NCBI GenBank assembly: GCA_027483705.1
Contig: JAIXTY010000045.1
Location: 107,503-139,931, forward strand
Direction of reading: 5' to 3'
From: Rubrivivax sp.
Lineage (GTDB): Bacteria > Pseudomonadota > Gammaproteobacteria > Burkholderiales > Burkholderiaceae_C
DNA length: 32,429 bases
Position numbers and translations under genes: made by a program. Position 1 is the stretch's first letter, and each line of letters opens with the position of its first letter. The notes beneath the pieces are model-generated. The model was not told the origin of the DNA. It worked only from the letters and a program-made list of their open reading frames with translations, and ran no database searches. This document shows, piece after piece, positions 1 to 7,714 of this stretch.

Positions 1-793
1 TGGCGGTGTCGTAGTCGTACTGGTGCTTGGTGGGCTCGGCCGGCTTGGGCTCGATGAGGATGGCGCCCTTGAAGCCGATCTTGTGCTTGTGCTCCACCAC
101 CAGCTGCAGGAAGCGGCCGAGCTGATTCAGCTCGCGCGCCATGTCGGTGTTGAGCAGCGTCTCGTAGCCCTCGCGGCCGCCCCACAGCACGTAGTTGGCG
201 CCACCCAGTTCGTGCGTCAGCTCCAGCACGTTCTTCACCTGAGCCGCGGCGTAGGCAAAGACCTCCGGGTCGGGGTTGGTGGCCGCGCCGGCCATGTAGC
301 GGCGGTGGCTGAAGAGGTTGGCCGTGCCCCACAGCAGCTTCACGCCGGTGTCCTGCTGCTGCCGCGCGAAGACCTCGCCGATGCGGCGCACGTTGGCGTT
401 GCTTTCGGCCAGCGTGGCGCCTTCGGGCGCGATGTCTCTGTCGTGGAAGGTGTAGTACGGCACGCCCAGCAGCGTGAACAGGTCGAAGGCGACCTCGGCC
501 TTGCGGTGGGCCTGCGCCATCGGGTCGCCGCCGGCGGCGTGCCAGGGGCGCTGGAAGGTGTCGCCGCCGAACGGATCGAGCCCCGGCCAGACGAAGCTGT
601 GCCAGTAGCAGACGGCGAAGCGCAGGTGCTCCTCCATGCGTTTGCCCAGCACCAGGCGGTCGGGGTCGTACCAGCGGTAGGCCAGCGGGCGCCGGGCGCT
701 GGGCTTGAACTTCGGGCCGGCATGGCGCACCGGTTCGCTGAGCGTGAAGTAGCCGCTGCGCGGGCGGGCGGGGGTGCGGGTCTTCTGCAGCAT
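1..793 (-). CDS. xylA: Xylose isomerase, partial (3' end beyond window)
   Basis: Interconverts D-xylose and D-xylulose in the cytoplasm, the first step of isomerase-type xylose use. 264 codons are present; the family is about 440 residues, so the C-terminal 40% lies outside the window. Family landmarks are [17 protein letters not shown] (49-65), the catalytic segment YTFHDRD with His117 and Asp120, [31 protein letters not shown], and the metal-ligand segment [18 protein letters not shown] near the truncated end. The ATG at 791-793 is chosen because AGGA lies 6 nt before it; the preceding gene, xylB, ends 47 bp upstream. It is the last visible gene of the minus-strand run xylanase-lacI-xylB-xylA and is probably co-transcribed with it. 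Identity is very secure; only the N-terminal dozen residues are uncertain. Confidence 0.97.
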   Translation of the reverse strand, partial: MLQKTRTPARPRSGYFTLSEPVRHAGPKFKPSARRPLAYRWYDPDRLVLGKRMEEHLRFAVCYWHSFVWPGLDPFGGDTFQRPWHAAGGDPMAQAHRKAEVAFDLFTLLGVPYYTFHDRDIAPEGATLAESNANVRRIGEVFARQQQDTGVKLLWGTANLFSHRRYMAGAATNPDPEVFAYAAAQVKNVLELTHELGGANYVLWGGREGYETLLNTDMARELNQLGRFLQLVVEHKHKIGFKGAILIEPKPAEPTKHQYDYDTA

Positions 794-840
794 GGGGTGT
801 CCTGTCGCGGTGTCGGGGGGGTGTCGGTCGGTGTCGGGTG
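794..840 (-). repeat. Short GGTGTC repeats in the xylB-xylA gap
   Basis: The 47-bp spacer contains GGTGTCG at 809-815, 820-826 and 830-836 and a related GGTGTCC at 796-802, all in the same direction. Start-to-start spacings are 13, 11 and 10 bp, close to one helical turn. The last copy overlaps the xylA ribosome-binding region. No function is known; slippage in GC-rich DNA is an adequate alternative to a protein or RNA signal. Confidence 0.6.
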
Positions 841-2307
841 TCAGGGCGCGCCGGCGGCCAGCGCCGCGGCGTGGGGTGCCAGCTGCTGCCAGCGCCGGTG
901 CTGTTCGTGGTGCCGGGCCTGCGCCCCGGCACGCGGCTCGAAGCTGCGCAGCCGGCGCGGCGCGCGCGCGATTGCCAGGCCGCCACCACCGGCGGCCATG
1001 CGCGCCAGGCGCGCCGCACCGAGCGCGCCGCCGTGTTCGCTGTCGGCCACCTGGTGCAGCGGGATGCCCAGCACGTCGGCCAGCGTCTGCACCCAGTGCG
1101 CCGAGCGCGCACCGCCGCCGATGACGCTGGCCTCGGCGAGCTGCGTGCCGGCATCGGCCAGCGCCTGCCGGCAGTCGGCCAGCGCGTAGGCCACGCCGTC
1201 AAGCACGGCCTGCGTCATCGCGGCGCGGGTGGTGTCGGGCGCCAGTTGCGCGAAGCCGCCGCGCAGCGCGGTGTTGTTGTGCGGCGTGCGCTCGCCGGCG
1301 AGATAAGGCGCGAAGAACGGCACCGGGCCACCGTCGCCCAGCGCCGCGGCCTCCTGCACGAGTTCAGCCTCGCTGCGGCCGCACACACCCGCCCACCAGG
1401 CCAGCGCCGACGCGGCGTTCAGCAGCACGCCCATCTGGTGCCAGGTGCCGGGCACAGCGTGGCAGAAGGCATGCACGGCGCGCGCGGGGTTGGGCGCGAA
1501 GCCGGCCGTGGTGGCCCACAGCACGCCCGAGGTGCCCAGCGAGACGAAGGCGTCGCCCGGGTGCACGGCGCCCACGCCCACGGCGCCGGCCGCACAGTCG
1601 CCCGCGCCGCCGGCGATGATCGGCGCGCGCCTGAAGCCCCAGCGGCGCACCCAGGGCGCCCGCAGCTCGCCGGCCACCGCGCTGCCTTCCACGAGCCGCG
1701 GCATCTGCGCCTCGCTCAGCCCCGTGGCCGCCAGCGCGCCGGCCGACCAGCGCCGGCCCGCGACATCGAGCCACAGCGTGCCCGAGGCGTCGGACATCTC
1801 CTCGACGGCCTCGCCGCTGAGCTGCAGCGCCAGCCAGGCCTTGGGCAGCAGCACCTGCGCCACACGCGCAAACAGCGCCGGCTCGTGCCGCCGCACCCAC
1901 AGCAGCTTGGGCGCCGTGAAGCCCGGCATCGCCAGGTTGCCGCACTCGGCGTGCAGCGCCGGGTAGGCCGCTTCGAGCTCGGCGCACTCGGCCTGCGCGC
2001 GGCCGTCGTTCCACAGGATGCACGGCCGCAGCACGGCGCCGTGGTCGTCGAGCAAGGTGGCGCCGTGCATCTGACCCGACAGCGCGATGGCCGCGGTCTC
2101 CGCCAGGTCGGCGCCGGCGCGCGCGCGCAGTTCGTCCAGGCCCTCGCAGGTGGCCGTCCACCACGCGGCCGGATCCTGCTCGCTGTGGCCCGGCGCCGGG
2201 CGCTGCACGGCCAGTGGCCGGCTGGTGGCGGCAAGCACCGTGTCGTCCTCGCCCACCAGCGCCAGCTTGACGGCCGAGGTGCCGAGGTCGATGCCCAGGG
2301 TGATCAC
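841..2307 (-). CDS. xylB: Xylulokinase
   Basis: Phosphorylates D-xylulose to xylulose 5-phosphate with ATP, feeding the pentose phosphate pathway. It is 488 residues, normal for the FGGY kinase family. The N-terminal actin-like fold shows the phosphate loop [10 protein letters not shown] (5-14) and [13 protein letters not shown] (77-89), with substrate-side [12 protein letters not shown] (97-108). The catalytic aspartate is expected at Asp237 in [15 protein letters not shown]. The C-terminal ATP site includes FVSLGTSGV and SVIGGGARS. The start is GTG at 2305-2307, overlapping the stop of the upstream regulator in a GTGA arrangement, which suggests translational coupling. Together with xylA downstream this is a complete xylose-to-xylulose-5-phosphate module. 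Confidence 0.96.
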   Translation of the reverse strand: MITLGIDLGTSAVKLALVGEDDTVLAATSRPLAVQRPAPGHSEQDPAAWWTATCEGLDELRARAGADLAETAAIALSGQMHGATLLDDHGAVLRPCILWNDGRAQAECAELEAAYPALHAECGNLAMPGFTAPKLLWVRRHEPALFARVAQVLLPKAWLALQLSGEAVEEMSDASGTLWLDVAGRRWSAGALAATGLSEAQMPRLVEGSAVAGELRAPWVRRWGFRRAPIIAGGAGDCAAGAVGVGAVHPGDAFVSLGTSGVLWATTAGFAPNPARAVHAFCHAVPGTWHQMGVLLNAASALAWWAGVCGRSEAELVQEAAALGDGGPVPFFAPYLAGERTPHNNTALRGGFAQLAPDTTRAAMTQAVLDGVAYALADCRQALADAGTQLAEASVIGGGARSAHWVQTLADVLGIPLHQVADSEHGGALGAARLARMAAGGGGLAIARAPRRLRSFEPRAGAQARHHEQHRRWQQLAPHAAALAAGAP

Positions 2308-3368
2308 GGCAGGTTGTCCTTCAGGAAGACCTCGATGCGGATGCGGCCGTCATCGGGCAGCAGGCGTTCGCGCGTGAGCTGCGCCAGCGCCATGCGGCAG
2401 GCGGCGCGCACCTCGCGCGCCGCGCTCTGGTTGATGACGGCCGCGGCCGTGCCCTCCAGCAGCGCCAGCCGCGCGTGGGCGGTGAGTTCGTGGCACACCC
2501 ACACCACGCGGCCGGCGGCCTGCGTGGCCTTCAGCGCGGCGGCGATGCCGCGGTTGCCGGCGCCGATGCTGTACAGGCCCGCGAGCTCGGGCTCGCGCTC
2601 GAGCAGGCCACGCACCAGCGGCTCGGTGAGCTCGGAGCGGTCGCGGCCCTCGAGCGGATCGACGAGCTCGATGTGCGGGTGCTCGGCGGCGATCACCTGC
2701 TGGAAGCCGAACAGCCGCTCGGCGTGGTCGCGCAGCCAGCGCGAGCCGAGCACGATGCCCACACGCGCCTTGCCGCGCCGCGGCGGCACGACGAAGCGGC
2801 CCACGAGCGTGCCGGCCGTGCGGCCCGCGGCCACGTTGTCGATGCCGACGAAGTGCGCGCGCGCCGGCGTGGCCACGTCGGAGACCAGCGTCACGACGGT
2901 GGTGCCGGCGGCGGCCAGCGCCTCCACCGCGTGGCGCACCAGCGGGTGGTCCTGGCACATCAGCACCACGGCGTCGGCCTCGCCGGCCAGTGCGCCGATG
3001 GCCTGGGCCGCCGCCATCGGCGAGAACTCGTCGGCCAGCACGACCTGCGCCCGCGCGCGGCGCTCGGCCAGCCAGGGCGCCAGCGCCTCGAGCTCGGCGC
3101 GCAGCAGCGCGACGAAGCTGTTGCTGCCCTCCGGCAGCACGAACACCAGCCGCCAGGGCCTCGCGCGGGCCAGCCGGGCGGCCGCCGGGTCGGGCCGGTA
3201 GGCCAGGCGCTGGGCCGCTGCGTGCACCTTCTGCGCCGTGCGCTCGCGCACCCCGGCGCGGCCGTTGAGCACGCGGTCGACGGTGGCGGTGCTGACGCCG
3301 GCCTCGCGGGCGACGTCTTCCAGCCGCACGGGTTCGAAGGGCGCGGCGGGGCGGGTGGCGGTGGGCAT
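2304..3368 (-). CDS. LacI-family regulator of the xylan/xylose operon (XylR-like)
   Basis: A 354-residue regulator. The N-terminal helix-turn-helix and hinge span about residues 14-60 (VRLEDVAREAGVSTATVDRVLNGR), followed by a periplasmic-binding-protein-like sugar domain (about 68-350). It lies between the GH10 xylanase and xylB and most likely senses xylose or a xylo-oligosaccharide; that ligand is inferred from context. Start choice: ATG at 3366-3368 has GAGGA immediately upstream, though spacing is short. Earlier in-frame ATGs at 3396-3398 and 3393-3395 overlap the xylanase stop (TAATGATG), but using them would place the palindrome 3382-3397 inside the coding region, so the internal start is preferred. 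The stop overlaps xylB. Probably autoregulated through that palindrome. Confidence 0.9.
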   Translation of the reverse strand: MPTATRPAAPFEPVRLEDVAREAGVSTATVDRVLNGRAGVRERTAQKVHAAAQRLAYRPDPAAARLARARPWRLVFVLPEGSNSFVALLRAELEALAPWLAERRARAQVVLADEFSPMAAAQAIGALAGEADAVVLMCQDHPLVRHAVEALAAAGTTVVTLVSDVATPARAHFVGIDNVAAGRTAGTLVGRFVVPPRRGKARVGIVLGSRWLRDHAERLFGFQQVIAAEHPHIELVDPLEGRDRSELTEPLVRGLLEREPELAGLYSIGAGNRGIAAALKATQAAGRVVWVCHELTAHARLALLEGTAAAVINQSAAREVRAACRMALAQLTRERLLPDDGRIRIEVFLKDNLP

Positions 3369-3381
3369 GGTCCTCGTCGCT

Positions 3382-3397
3382 TGATGTGCGTACATCA
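3382..3397. promoter_or_regulatory. Putative LacI-type operator, copy 1
   Basis: TGATGTGCGTACATCA is a 16-bp palindrome with 7 of 8 pairs and a central CG, as LacI-family operators usually have. It occupies the short gap between the xylanase stop and the regulator start. It matches the palindrome at 4641-4656 at 14 of 16 positions, which is the main reason to call it an operator. Confidence 0.72.
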
Positions 3398-4585
3398 TTA
3401 TGTCGCGGGCCGCGACGGCGCCGCACGCAGCGCGTCGGCGATGGCCTGGCGCAGCGGCTTGGGCCGCAGCTGCTCGTCGTAGGGCGCCACGCGCCGGGGC
3501 AGGCCGTCGGCGCGCGGGCCGGCGTCCTGCAGCCAGCTGTGGTGGTCGGCCAGTCCCCAGCACAGCACGCGGTGCAGCTGGCGGTTGTCGAGCGTGACGT
3601 CGAGCCAGTCGCGCGCCAGCGACGCGACCCCGGCGTCGCGCACGGCGATGTCGCCGGGCAGCGCGCGGTCGTTGACGTCGAGCTCAGTGACCAGCAGCTT
3701 CAGGCCCATGCCGGTGACCTCGTCGAGGAAGCGGCGCCAGGCCGCCGCCTCGGCGGCCGCGGCCCGCGGCGGCAGCGACCACACGCCGATGTGCGCCTGC
3801 AGCCCCAGCGCGTGCACGGGGGCGCCGCGGGCCTTGAGCGCCGCCAGCAGGCGCAGCACGCCGGCGCGGTGGCGCTCGTTGTCGGCGCCCCAGCCCATGT
3901 AGTCGTTGTAGACGAGCTCGGCGTGCGGTGCGTGCTCACGCGCCAGCTCGAACGCCCGCGCCAGGTGGGGCACGGCACCCAGCCGCTCGGTGAACAGGTT
4001 GCGCCGGATCTCGCCACTGGCCGGGTCGACGGCCTCGTTGACGACGTCCCAGCTCTCGATGTCGCGGCCGAAGTGGCCGCACACGGCCGCCACGTGGTCG
4101 GCCAGCAGCCGCTCCATCGCCGGCCCGGGCTGCGCGCCGAAGTCGCGCTGCGTCACCCAGGCCGGCAGCCAGCGCGGATCGACCCACAGCAGCGTGTGGC
4201 CCCGCAGCGCCATGCCCTGCGTGCGCGCCCACGCGAACATCTCGTCGGCCAGGCGGAAGTCGTACGGCCGCGCCGGGTCGGGGCGCAGCTGCGGCCACTT
4301 GGTCTCGTTCTCGGCCACCAGCACGCTGCACTCGTGGGCCGTGAGCGCGCGGTAGCGCTCGTCGTGGAAGCGCGAGCGCGTGCGCGGCCCGCTGGGCAGG
4401 ATGCCCAGCGTGCTGCCGAAGCGCAGGCCCCGGGCGCGTGCCAGCGCGTCGAGCGACGGTGATGGCCAGGGCGGCCAGGGCGGCCCGGCCGGCCCTGCAG
4501 GCGCCACTGGCGGGGCCGCGCAGCCCACGGCGGCCACCGCAGCGGCACCGGCCAGCAGGTGCTGGTGGAACTGGCGGCGCTTCAT
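3398..4585 (-). CDS. GH10 endo-1,4-beta-xylanase, predicted lipoprotein
   Basis: Hydrolyses internal beta-1,4 bonds of xylan with retention. It is 395 residues with a single GH10 domain from about residue 45 to 385 and no carbohydrate-binding module. The acid/base is expected at Glu184 in WDVVNEAVD and the nucleophile at Glu301 in LLVTELDVND; other GH10 marks are NETKWPQLRPDP and LRGHTLLW. The N-terminus MKRRQFHQHLLAGAAAVAAVGC carries twin arginines, a hydrophobic stretch and a lipobox ending at Cys22. Export and lipid anchoring are therefore predicted, followed by a Pro/Gly/Ala-rich tether. ATG at 4583-4585 is chosen because it starts exactly at the signal peptide; the ribosome site is weak. 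It leads the lacI-xylB-xylA run and has a palindrome 56 bp upstream. Confidence 0.95.
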   Translation of the reverse strand: MKRRQFHQHLLAGAAAVAAVGCAAPPVAPAGPAGPPWPPWPSPSLDALARARGLRFGSTLGILPSGPRTRSRFHDERYRALTAHECSVLVAENETKWPQLRPDPARPYDFRLADEMFAWARTQGMALRGHTLLWVDPRWLPAWVTQRDFGAQPGPAMERLLADHVAAVCGHFGRDIESWDVVNEAVDPASGEIRRNLFTERLGAVPHLARAFELAREHAPHAELVYNDYMGWGADNERHRAGVLRLLAALKARGAPVHALGLQAHIGVWSLPPRAAAAEAAAWRRFLDEVTGMGLKLLVTELDVNDRALPGDIAVRDAGVASLARDWLDVTLDNRQLHRVLCWGLADHHSWLQDAGPRADGLPRRVAPYDEQLRPKPLRQAIADALRAAPSRPAT

Positions 4586-4640
4586 CACTGGGGCAGGCTC
4601 CGGGCGTCGGACGGGATGGTGCGATGCTGCCGCAGTTTTC

Positions 4641-4656
4641 TGATGTACGTACCTCA
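4641..4656. promoter_or_regulatory. Putative LacI-type operator, copy 2
   Basis: TGATGTACGTACCTCA, extended to CTGATGTACGTACCTCAG at 4640-4657, pairs at 8 of 9 positions. It lies 56-71 bp upstream of the xylanase start, a normal place for repression. It shares the core TGATGTrCGTACmTCA with the site at 3382-3397, so both are probably bound by the LacI-family protein encoded at 2304-3368. No convincing -35/-10 pair could be assigned next to it. Confidence 0.75.
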
Positions 4657-4705
4657 GTAGAACTCCCGAGGCGCGCGGCGACGATGCGCCCGACCATGCG
4701 CAGCC

Positions 4706-4981
4706 ATGGATGCCACCGCCCGTGCCCGCACGGCCGTGCCCGGCGCGGCGCGGCCGGCGATGCTGCCCGACCTCGTCGCGCTGATGGAGCTGCGGCTGAC
4801 GCTGGACACCGAGATCGCGGCGCTGGCGGCGCGGCATCGCGACCGCCGCGACCTGCTGCGCCTGAAGGGCGCGCTGGCCGCCTTTGCGCGCGAGCTTGAG
4901 GCCGATGGCGACGATGGCCCGGTGGGCGCCGCGGCTACGCGCCGCGCGGCGCCGCGTGTGCCGCGGCGTGGGCGGCGATGA
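4706..4981 (+). pseudogene. Relic of a GntR/FadR-type regulator (FCD domain fragment)
   Basis: A 91-codon frame divergent from the xylanase. Residues 19-67 (4760-4906) read LPDLVALMELRLTLDTEIAA, then LAARHRDRRDLLRLKGALAA. This is the pattern of the first helices of the FCD ligand-binding domain in FadR-type GntR regulators (usual form LLELRLALEPEIAALAARR). The winged-helix domain that should precede it is absent, and the metal-binding histidines that should follow are missing. The frame ends in low-complexity residues overlapping the 3' end of the GH1 gene (stop at 4935). Most likely it is a decayed gene, perhaps once a uronate or xylo-oligosaccharide regulator. A small unrelated protein or chance similarity in GC-rich sequence remains possible. 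Confidence 0.5.
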
Positions 4982-6308
4982 AGTCGCGGTAGGCCCAGGC
5001 CGAGTCCTTGGCGCGCCGCTCCAGCGTCTCGAAGTCCACGTGCAGCAGCCCGAAGCGCTGCGTGTAGCCGCGGCCCCATTCGAAGTTGTCCATCAGGCTC
5101 CACACCAGGTAGGCCTGCAGCGGCACGCCGGCAGCCAGCGCCCGCGCGCAGGCCGCCAGGTGCCCGGCCAGGTACCGGGTGCGGGCGGGGTCGCGCACGC
5201 GGCCGTCGGCGTCGACGACATCGGGCTCGGCGGCGCCGTTCTCGGCCACCACCAGCGCCCGCGGCGCGTACTCGCGGTGGATGCGGCACAGCATCAGCTC
5301 CAGGCCCTGCGGCCAGTCCTCCCAGCCCATGGTCGAGAGGTGGGCACCCGGCACGGGCACCAGCGCGGCGTGCGGGTGCGGCAGCGAGGCGTCGTGCCGC
5401 ACATGGCCACGCGTGTAGTAGTTCAGGCCCAGGAAGTCGAGCGGCTGCGCGATGAGCGCGAGGTCGGCGGTGCGCACCTCCGGCATGTCCGCCGCGTGAT
5501 CGGCGGCGATGTCGTCGGGGTAGCGGCCGCGGAACAGCGGATCCAGGAACCAGCGGTTGAACACGCCGTCGGCGCGCCGCACCGCGGCGGCGGTCTCGGG
5601 GCGATCGTCGGCCGCCGTGTAGGGCTTGACGTCGAGCACGATGCCCAGCGGCGCGCCGGGCCGCGCCGCGCGCAGCGCCTGCACCGCCAGGCCGTGCGCG
5701 AGCAGCAGGTGGTGCGCCGCCGCGAGCGTGGCGCGCCGGTCGGTGAGCCCCGGCGCGTGGCGCCCCTCGAGGTGGCCGACCCAGGCGCAGCAGCGGGGCT
5801 CGTTGAGCGTGGCCCAGTGCGCGACGCGGTCGGCCAGGCGCTGCACGACATGCCCCGCGTAGTCGGCAAAGGCCGCGGCGGTGTCGCGCGCCTGCCAGCC
5901 GCCGGCATCGGCCAGGGCCTGCGGCAGGTCCCAGTGGTACAGCGTCGCATGGGGCTCGATGCCGCGCTCGAGCAAGCCGTCGACGAGCCGCTCGTAGAAG
6001 TCCAGCCCGGCCGCCAGCGGCGCCCCACGGCCGTCGGGCTGGATGCGCGGCCAGGCCACCGAGAAGCGGTAGGCCTGCAGGCCGAGCCGCTGCATCCAGC
6101 CGAGGTCCTCGCGCCAGCGTGTGAAGTGGTCGCAGGCGATGTCGCCGGTGCCGCCATCGCTGATGCGGCCGGGCGTGTGCGCGAAGCGGTCCCACCAGCT
6201 CGGGCCGCGCCCGCCGGCGGCCACGGCGCCCTCGATCTGGTAGGCCGAGGTGGCGGCGCCGAAGCGGAAGCCGGCCGGGAACGCGCGGGCATCGGGGAAG
6301 CTGCTCAT
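4935..6308 (-). CDS. GH1 beta-glucosidase
   Basis: Removes terminal beta-D-glucosyl (or related) residues from cello-oligosaccharides in the cytoplasm; there is no signal peptide. It is 457 residues, the usual GH1 length, as one TIM barrel. Marks: FRFGAATSAYQIEGA (14-28), HWDLPQAL (125-132), acid/base Glu170 in ATLNEP, LNYYTRG (295-301), nucleophile Glu356 and WSLMDNFEWGRGYTQRFGL. The nucleophile motif is VAENG rather than the usual TENG: the threonine is alanine, but the glutamate is kept, so activity is expected. The start ATG 6306-6308 gives the normal N-terminus; the Shine-Dalgarno match is weak. It is divergent from the ABC binding-protein gene, with a LacI-type palindrome in the 138-bp gap, only 21 bp from this start codon. 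Confidence 0.94.
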   Translation of the reverse strand: MSSFPDARAFPAGFRFGAATSAYQIEGAVAAGGRGPSWWDRFAHTPGRISDGGTGDIACDHFTRWREDLGWMQRLGLQAYRFSVAWPRIQPDGRGAPLAAGLDFYERLVDGLLERGIEPHATLYHWDLPQALADAGGWQARDTAAAFADYAGHVVQRLADRVAHWATLNEPRCCAWVGHLEGRHAPGLTDRRATLAAAHHLLLAHGLAVQALRAARPGAPLGIVLDVKPYTAADDRPETAAAVRRADGVFNRWFLDPLFRGRYPDDIAADHAADMPEVRTADLALIAQPLDFLGLNYYTRGHVRHDASLPHPHAALVPVPGAHLSTMGWEDWPQGLELMLCRIHREYAPRALVVAENGAAEPDVVDADGRVRDPARTRYLAGHLAACARALAAGVPLQAYLVWSLMDNFEWGRGYTQRFGLLHVDFETLERRAKDSAWAYRDFIAAHAAAHAAPRGA

Positions 6309-6328
6309 TGCCAGAGTGTCCCTGCTCT

Positions 6329-6342
6329 TGATATCGTTTTCA
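6329..6342. promoter_or_regulatory. Putative LacI-type operator (beta-glucoside set), site A
   Basis: On the minus strand this reads TGAAAACGATATCA, extended with paired flanks to CTTGAAAACGATATCAAG at 6327-6344 (7 of 9 pairs, central CG). It lies between the divergent GH1 and ABC binding-protein genes and could control both. The half-site TGAAAACG recurs at 10752 and 15938-15951. Confidence 0.68.
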
Positions 6343-6446
6343 AGCCGCGGAGATGCCCGCTGCCGGCCACCGGGTGCGACCATGCCCCCGGGCGCCACCG
6401 GCACCGGCGCAGCCCCGCACCGCCACCGACCCACAGGAACCCGCCC

Positions 6447-7706
6447 ATGAGCCCGATCTCCCGCCGCCACGTTCTGGCCGGCAGCGCCGCCTGGCTGGCC
6501 AGCACCCCGTCGCGCGCCCAGGCCCTGACGCTGACGGTGGCCTCGTTCCCGTCGTTCGACGACGCCGTCAAGACCGCCGTGCCGCTGTACCGCCAGGTGG
6601 CGCCGAACGTGACGCTGAAGCTCAGCAGCCTGGCCTACCCCGACCACCACGCGGCGATGGTCACGGCGCTGTCCACCGGCGCCGGGCTGCCCGACGTCGT
6701 GGGCATCGAGCACGCCTACCTCGGGCGGCTGATCGATTCCGGCGGCCTGGAAGACCTCTCCAAGCCGCCGTACGACGGCCTGGCGCTCAAGGGCCGCATC
6801 GTGCCCTTCGCCTTTGCGCAGGCCACGCGCCGCGACGGCGCGCTGTCGGCGATCCCGGCGGACCTCGGGCCCGGCTCGCTGTTCTACCGCCAGGACATCC
6901 TGGCCAAGGCCGGCGTCAGCGAGGCGCAGCTGACGAAGTCGTGGGAGAGCTACATCGAGGCCGGCCGGCAGATCAAGGCGCGCACCGGGGCGCTGCTGGT
7001 GCCCAACGCCAACACGCTGCTGCGCATCGTGACGCGGGCCGACGTGCCGCCCGGCGAGGGCATCTACTTCAACAAGGACGACAAGCCGCTGCTGAACACG
7101 CCGCGCTTCGAGAAGGCCTTCGTGCTGGCCCGCGAGGTGCGGCAGAGCAAGCTGGACGGCAAGTTCACGCGCTTCACGAACGAGTGGGCCGAGGGCTTCA
7201 AGCGCGGCACCTACGCCACCGAGATGGCCGGCGCCTGGCTGGGCGGCCACCTGGCCACCTACCTGGCGCCCAATACCAAGGGGCTGTGGCGCGCCTCGCA
7301 GCTGCCGGCCGGCGCCTTTGCGTCATGGGGCGGCTCGTTCTACGGCATCCCGGCGCGGCTGCCGGCCGAGCGCAAGCGCGCGGCCTGGGACTTCGTGCGC
7401 TACATGACGACGAACCGCGAGATGCAGCTGGCCGCGTTCAAGAGCCTGGACGCCTACCCGGCGCTGATCGAGGCCGCGAAGGACCCGTTCGCCGAGCAGC
7501 CCATCGAGTTCCTCGGCGGCCAGAAGGCGCGGCTGCTGTGGCGCGAGGCGGCGGCCCGCATCTCGCCGCTGGAGGTGAACCGCCTCGACCCGATCGCCGA
7601 GGAGGTGATCGACAAGGAGCTCGACCTCGTGCTGGAGGCCGGCAAGGACATCCCGCGCGCGCTGGCCGACGCGCAGCGGCAGGTCGAACGGCGCGTGCGG
7701 CGCTGA
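6447..7706 (+). CDS. ABC sugar importer, extracellular solute-binding protein (CUT1)
   Basis: Periplasmic binding protein that would deliver oligosaccharides to the permeases encoded just downstream. 419 residues. The N-terminus MSPISRRHVLAGSAAWLAST has a twin-arginine motif (SRRHVLAG) and a likely cleavage after SRA at residue 24, so Tat export is possible. The mature part has the family-1 binding-protein layout: LTLTVASFPSFDDAV, the hinge segment MVTALSTGAGLPDVVGIEHAY, AIPADLGPGSLFYRQDIL, and late helices KRAAWDFVRYMTTNREMQ. The gene is 8 bp from permease 1. Its ligand is inferred, not shown: the neighbouring GH1 and GH5 genes favour cello-oligosaccharides or other beta-glucosides. The LacI-type palindrome 6329-6342 lies in its upstream region. 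Confidence 0.92.
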   Translation: MSPISRRHVLAGSAAWLASTPSRAQALTLTVASFPSFDDAVKTAVPLYRQVAPNVTLKLSSLAYPDHHAAMVTALSTGAGLPDVVGIEHAYLGRLIDSGGLEDLSKPPYDGLALKGRIVPFAFAQATRRDGALSAIPADLGPGSLFYRQDILAKAGVSEAQLTKSWESYIEAGRQIKARTGALLVPNANTLLRIVTRADVPPGEGIYFNKDDKPLLNTPRFEKAFVLAREVRQSKLDGKFTRFTNEWAEGFKRGTYATEMAGAWLGGHLATYLAPNTKGLWRASQLPAGAFASWGGSFYGIPARLPAERKRAAWDFVRYMTTNREMQLAAFKSLDAYPALIEAAKDPFAEQPIEFLGGQKARLLWREAAARISPLEVNRLDPIAEEVIDKELDLVLEAGKDIPRALADAQRQVERRVRR

Positions 7707-7714
7707 GCGGCGCG

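Noticed and set aside
838..3201. Long plus-strand open frame (787 codons) opposite xylB and lacI
   Set aside because: Arg/Ala/Gly-rich composition without recognisable domains; it is the GC-rich shadow of two well-supported minus-strand genes.
3393..3398. Alternative ATG starts of the LacI regulator overlapping the xylanase stop (TAATGATG)
   Set aside because: Attractive for coupled translation, but they would put the operator-like palindrome inside the gene and have no ribosome-binding sequence; the ATG at 3366-3368 has GAGGA. Kept as an alternative.
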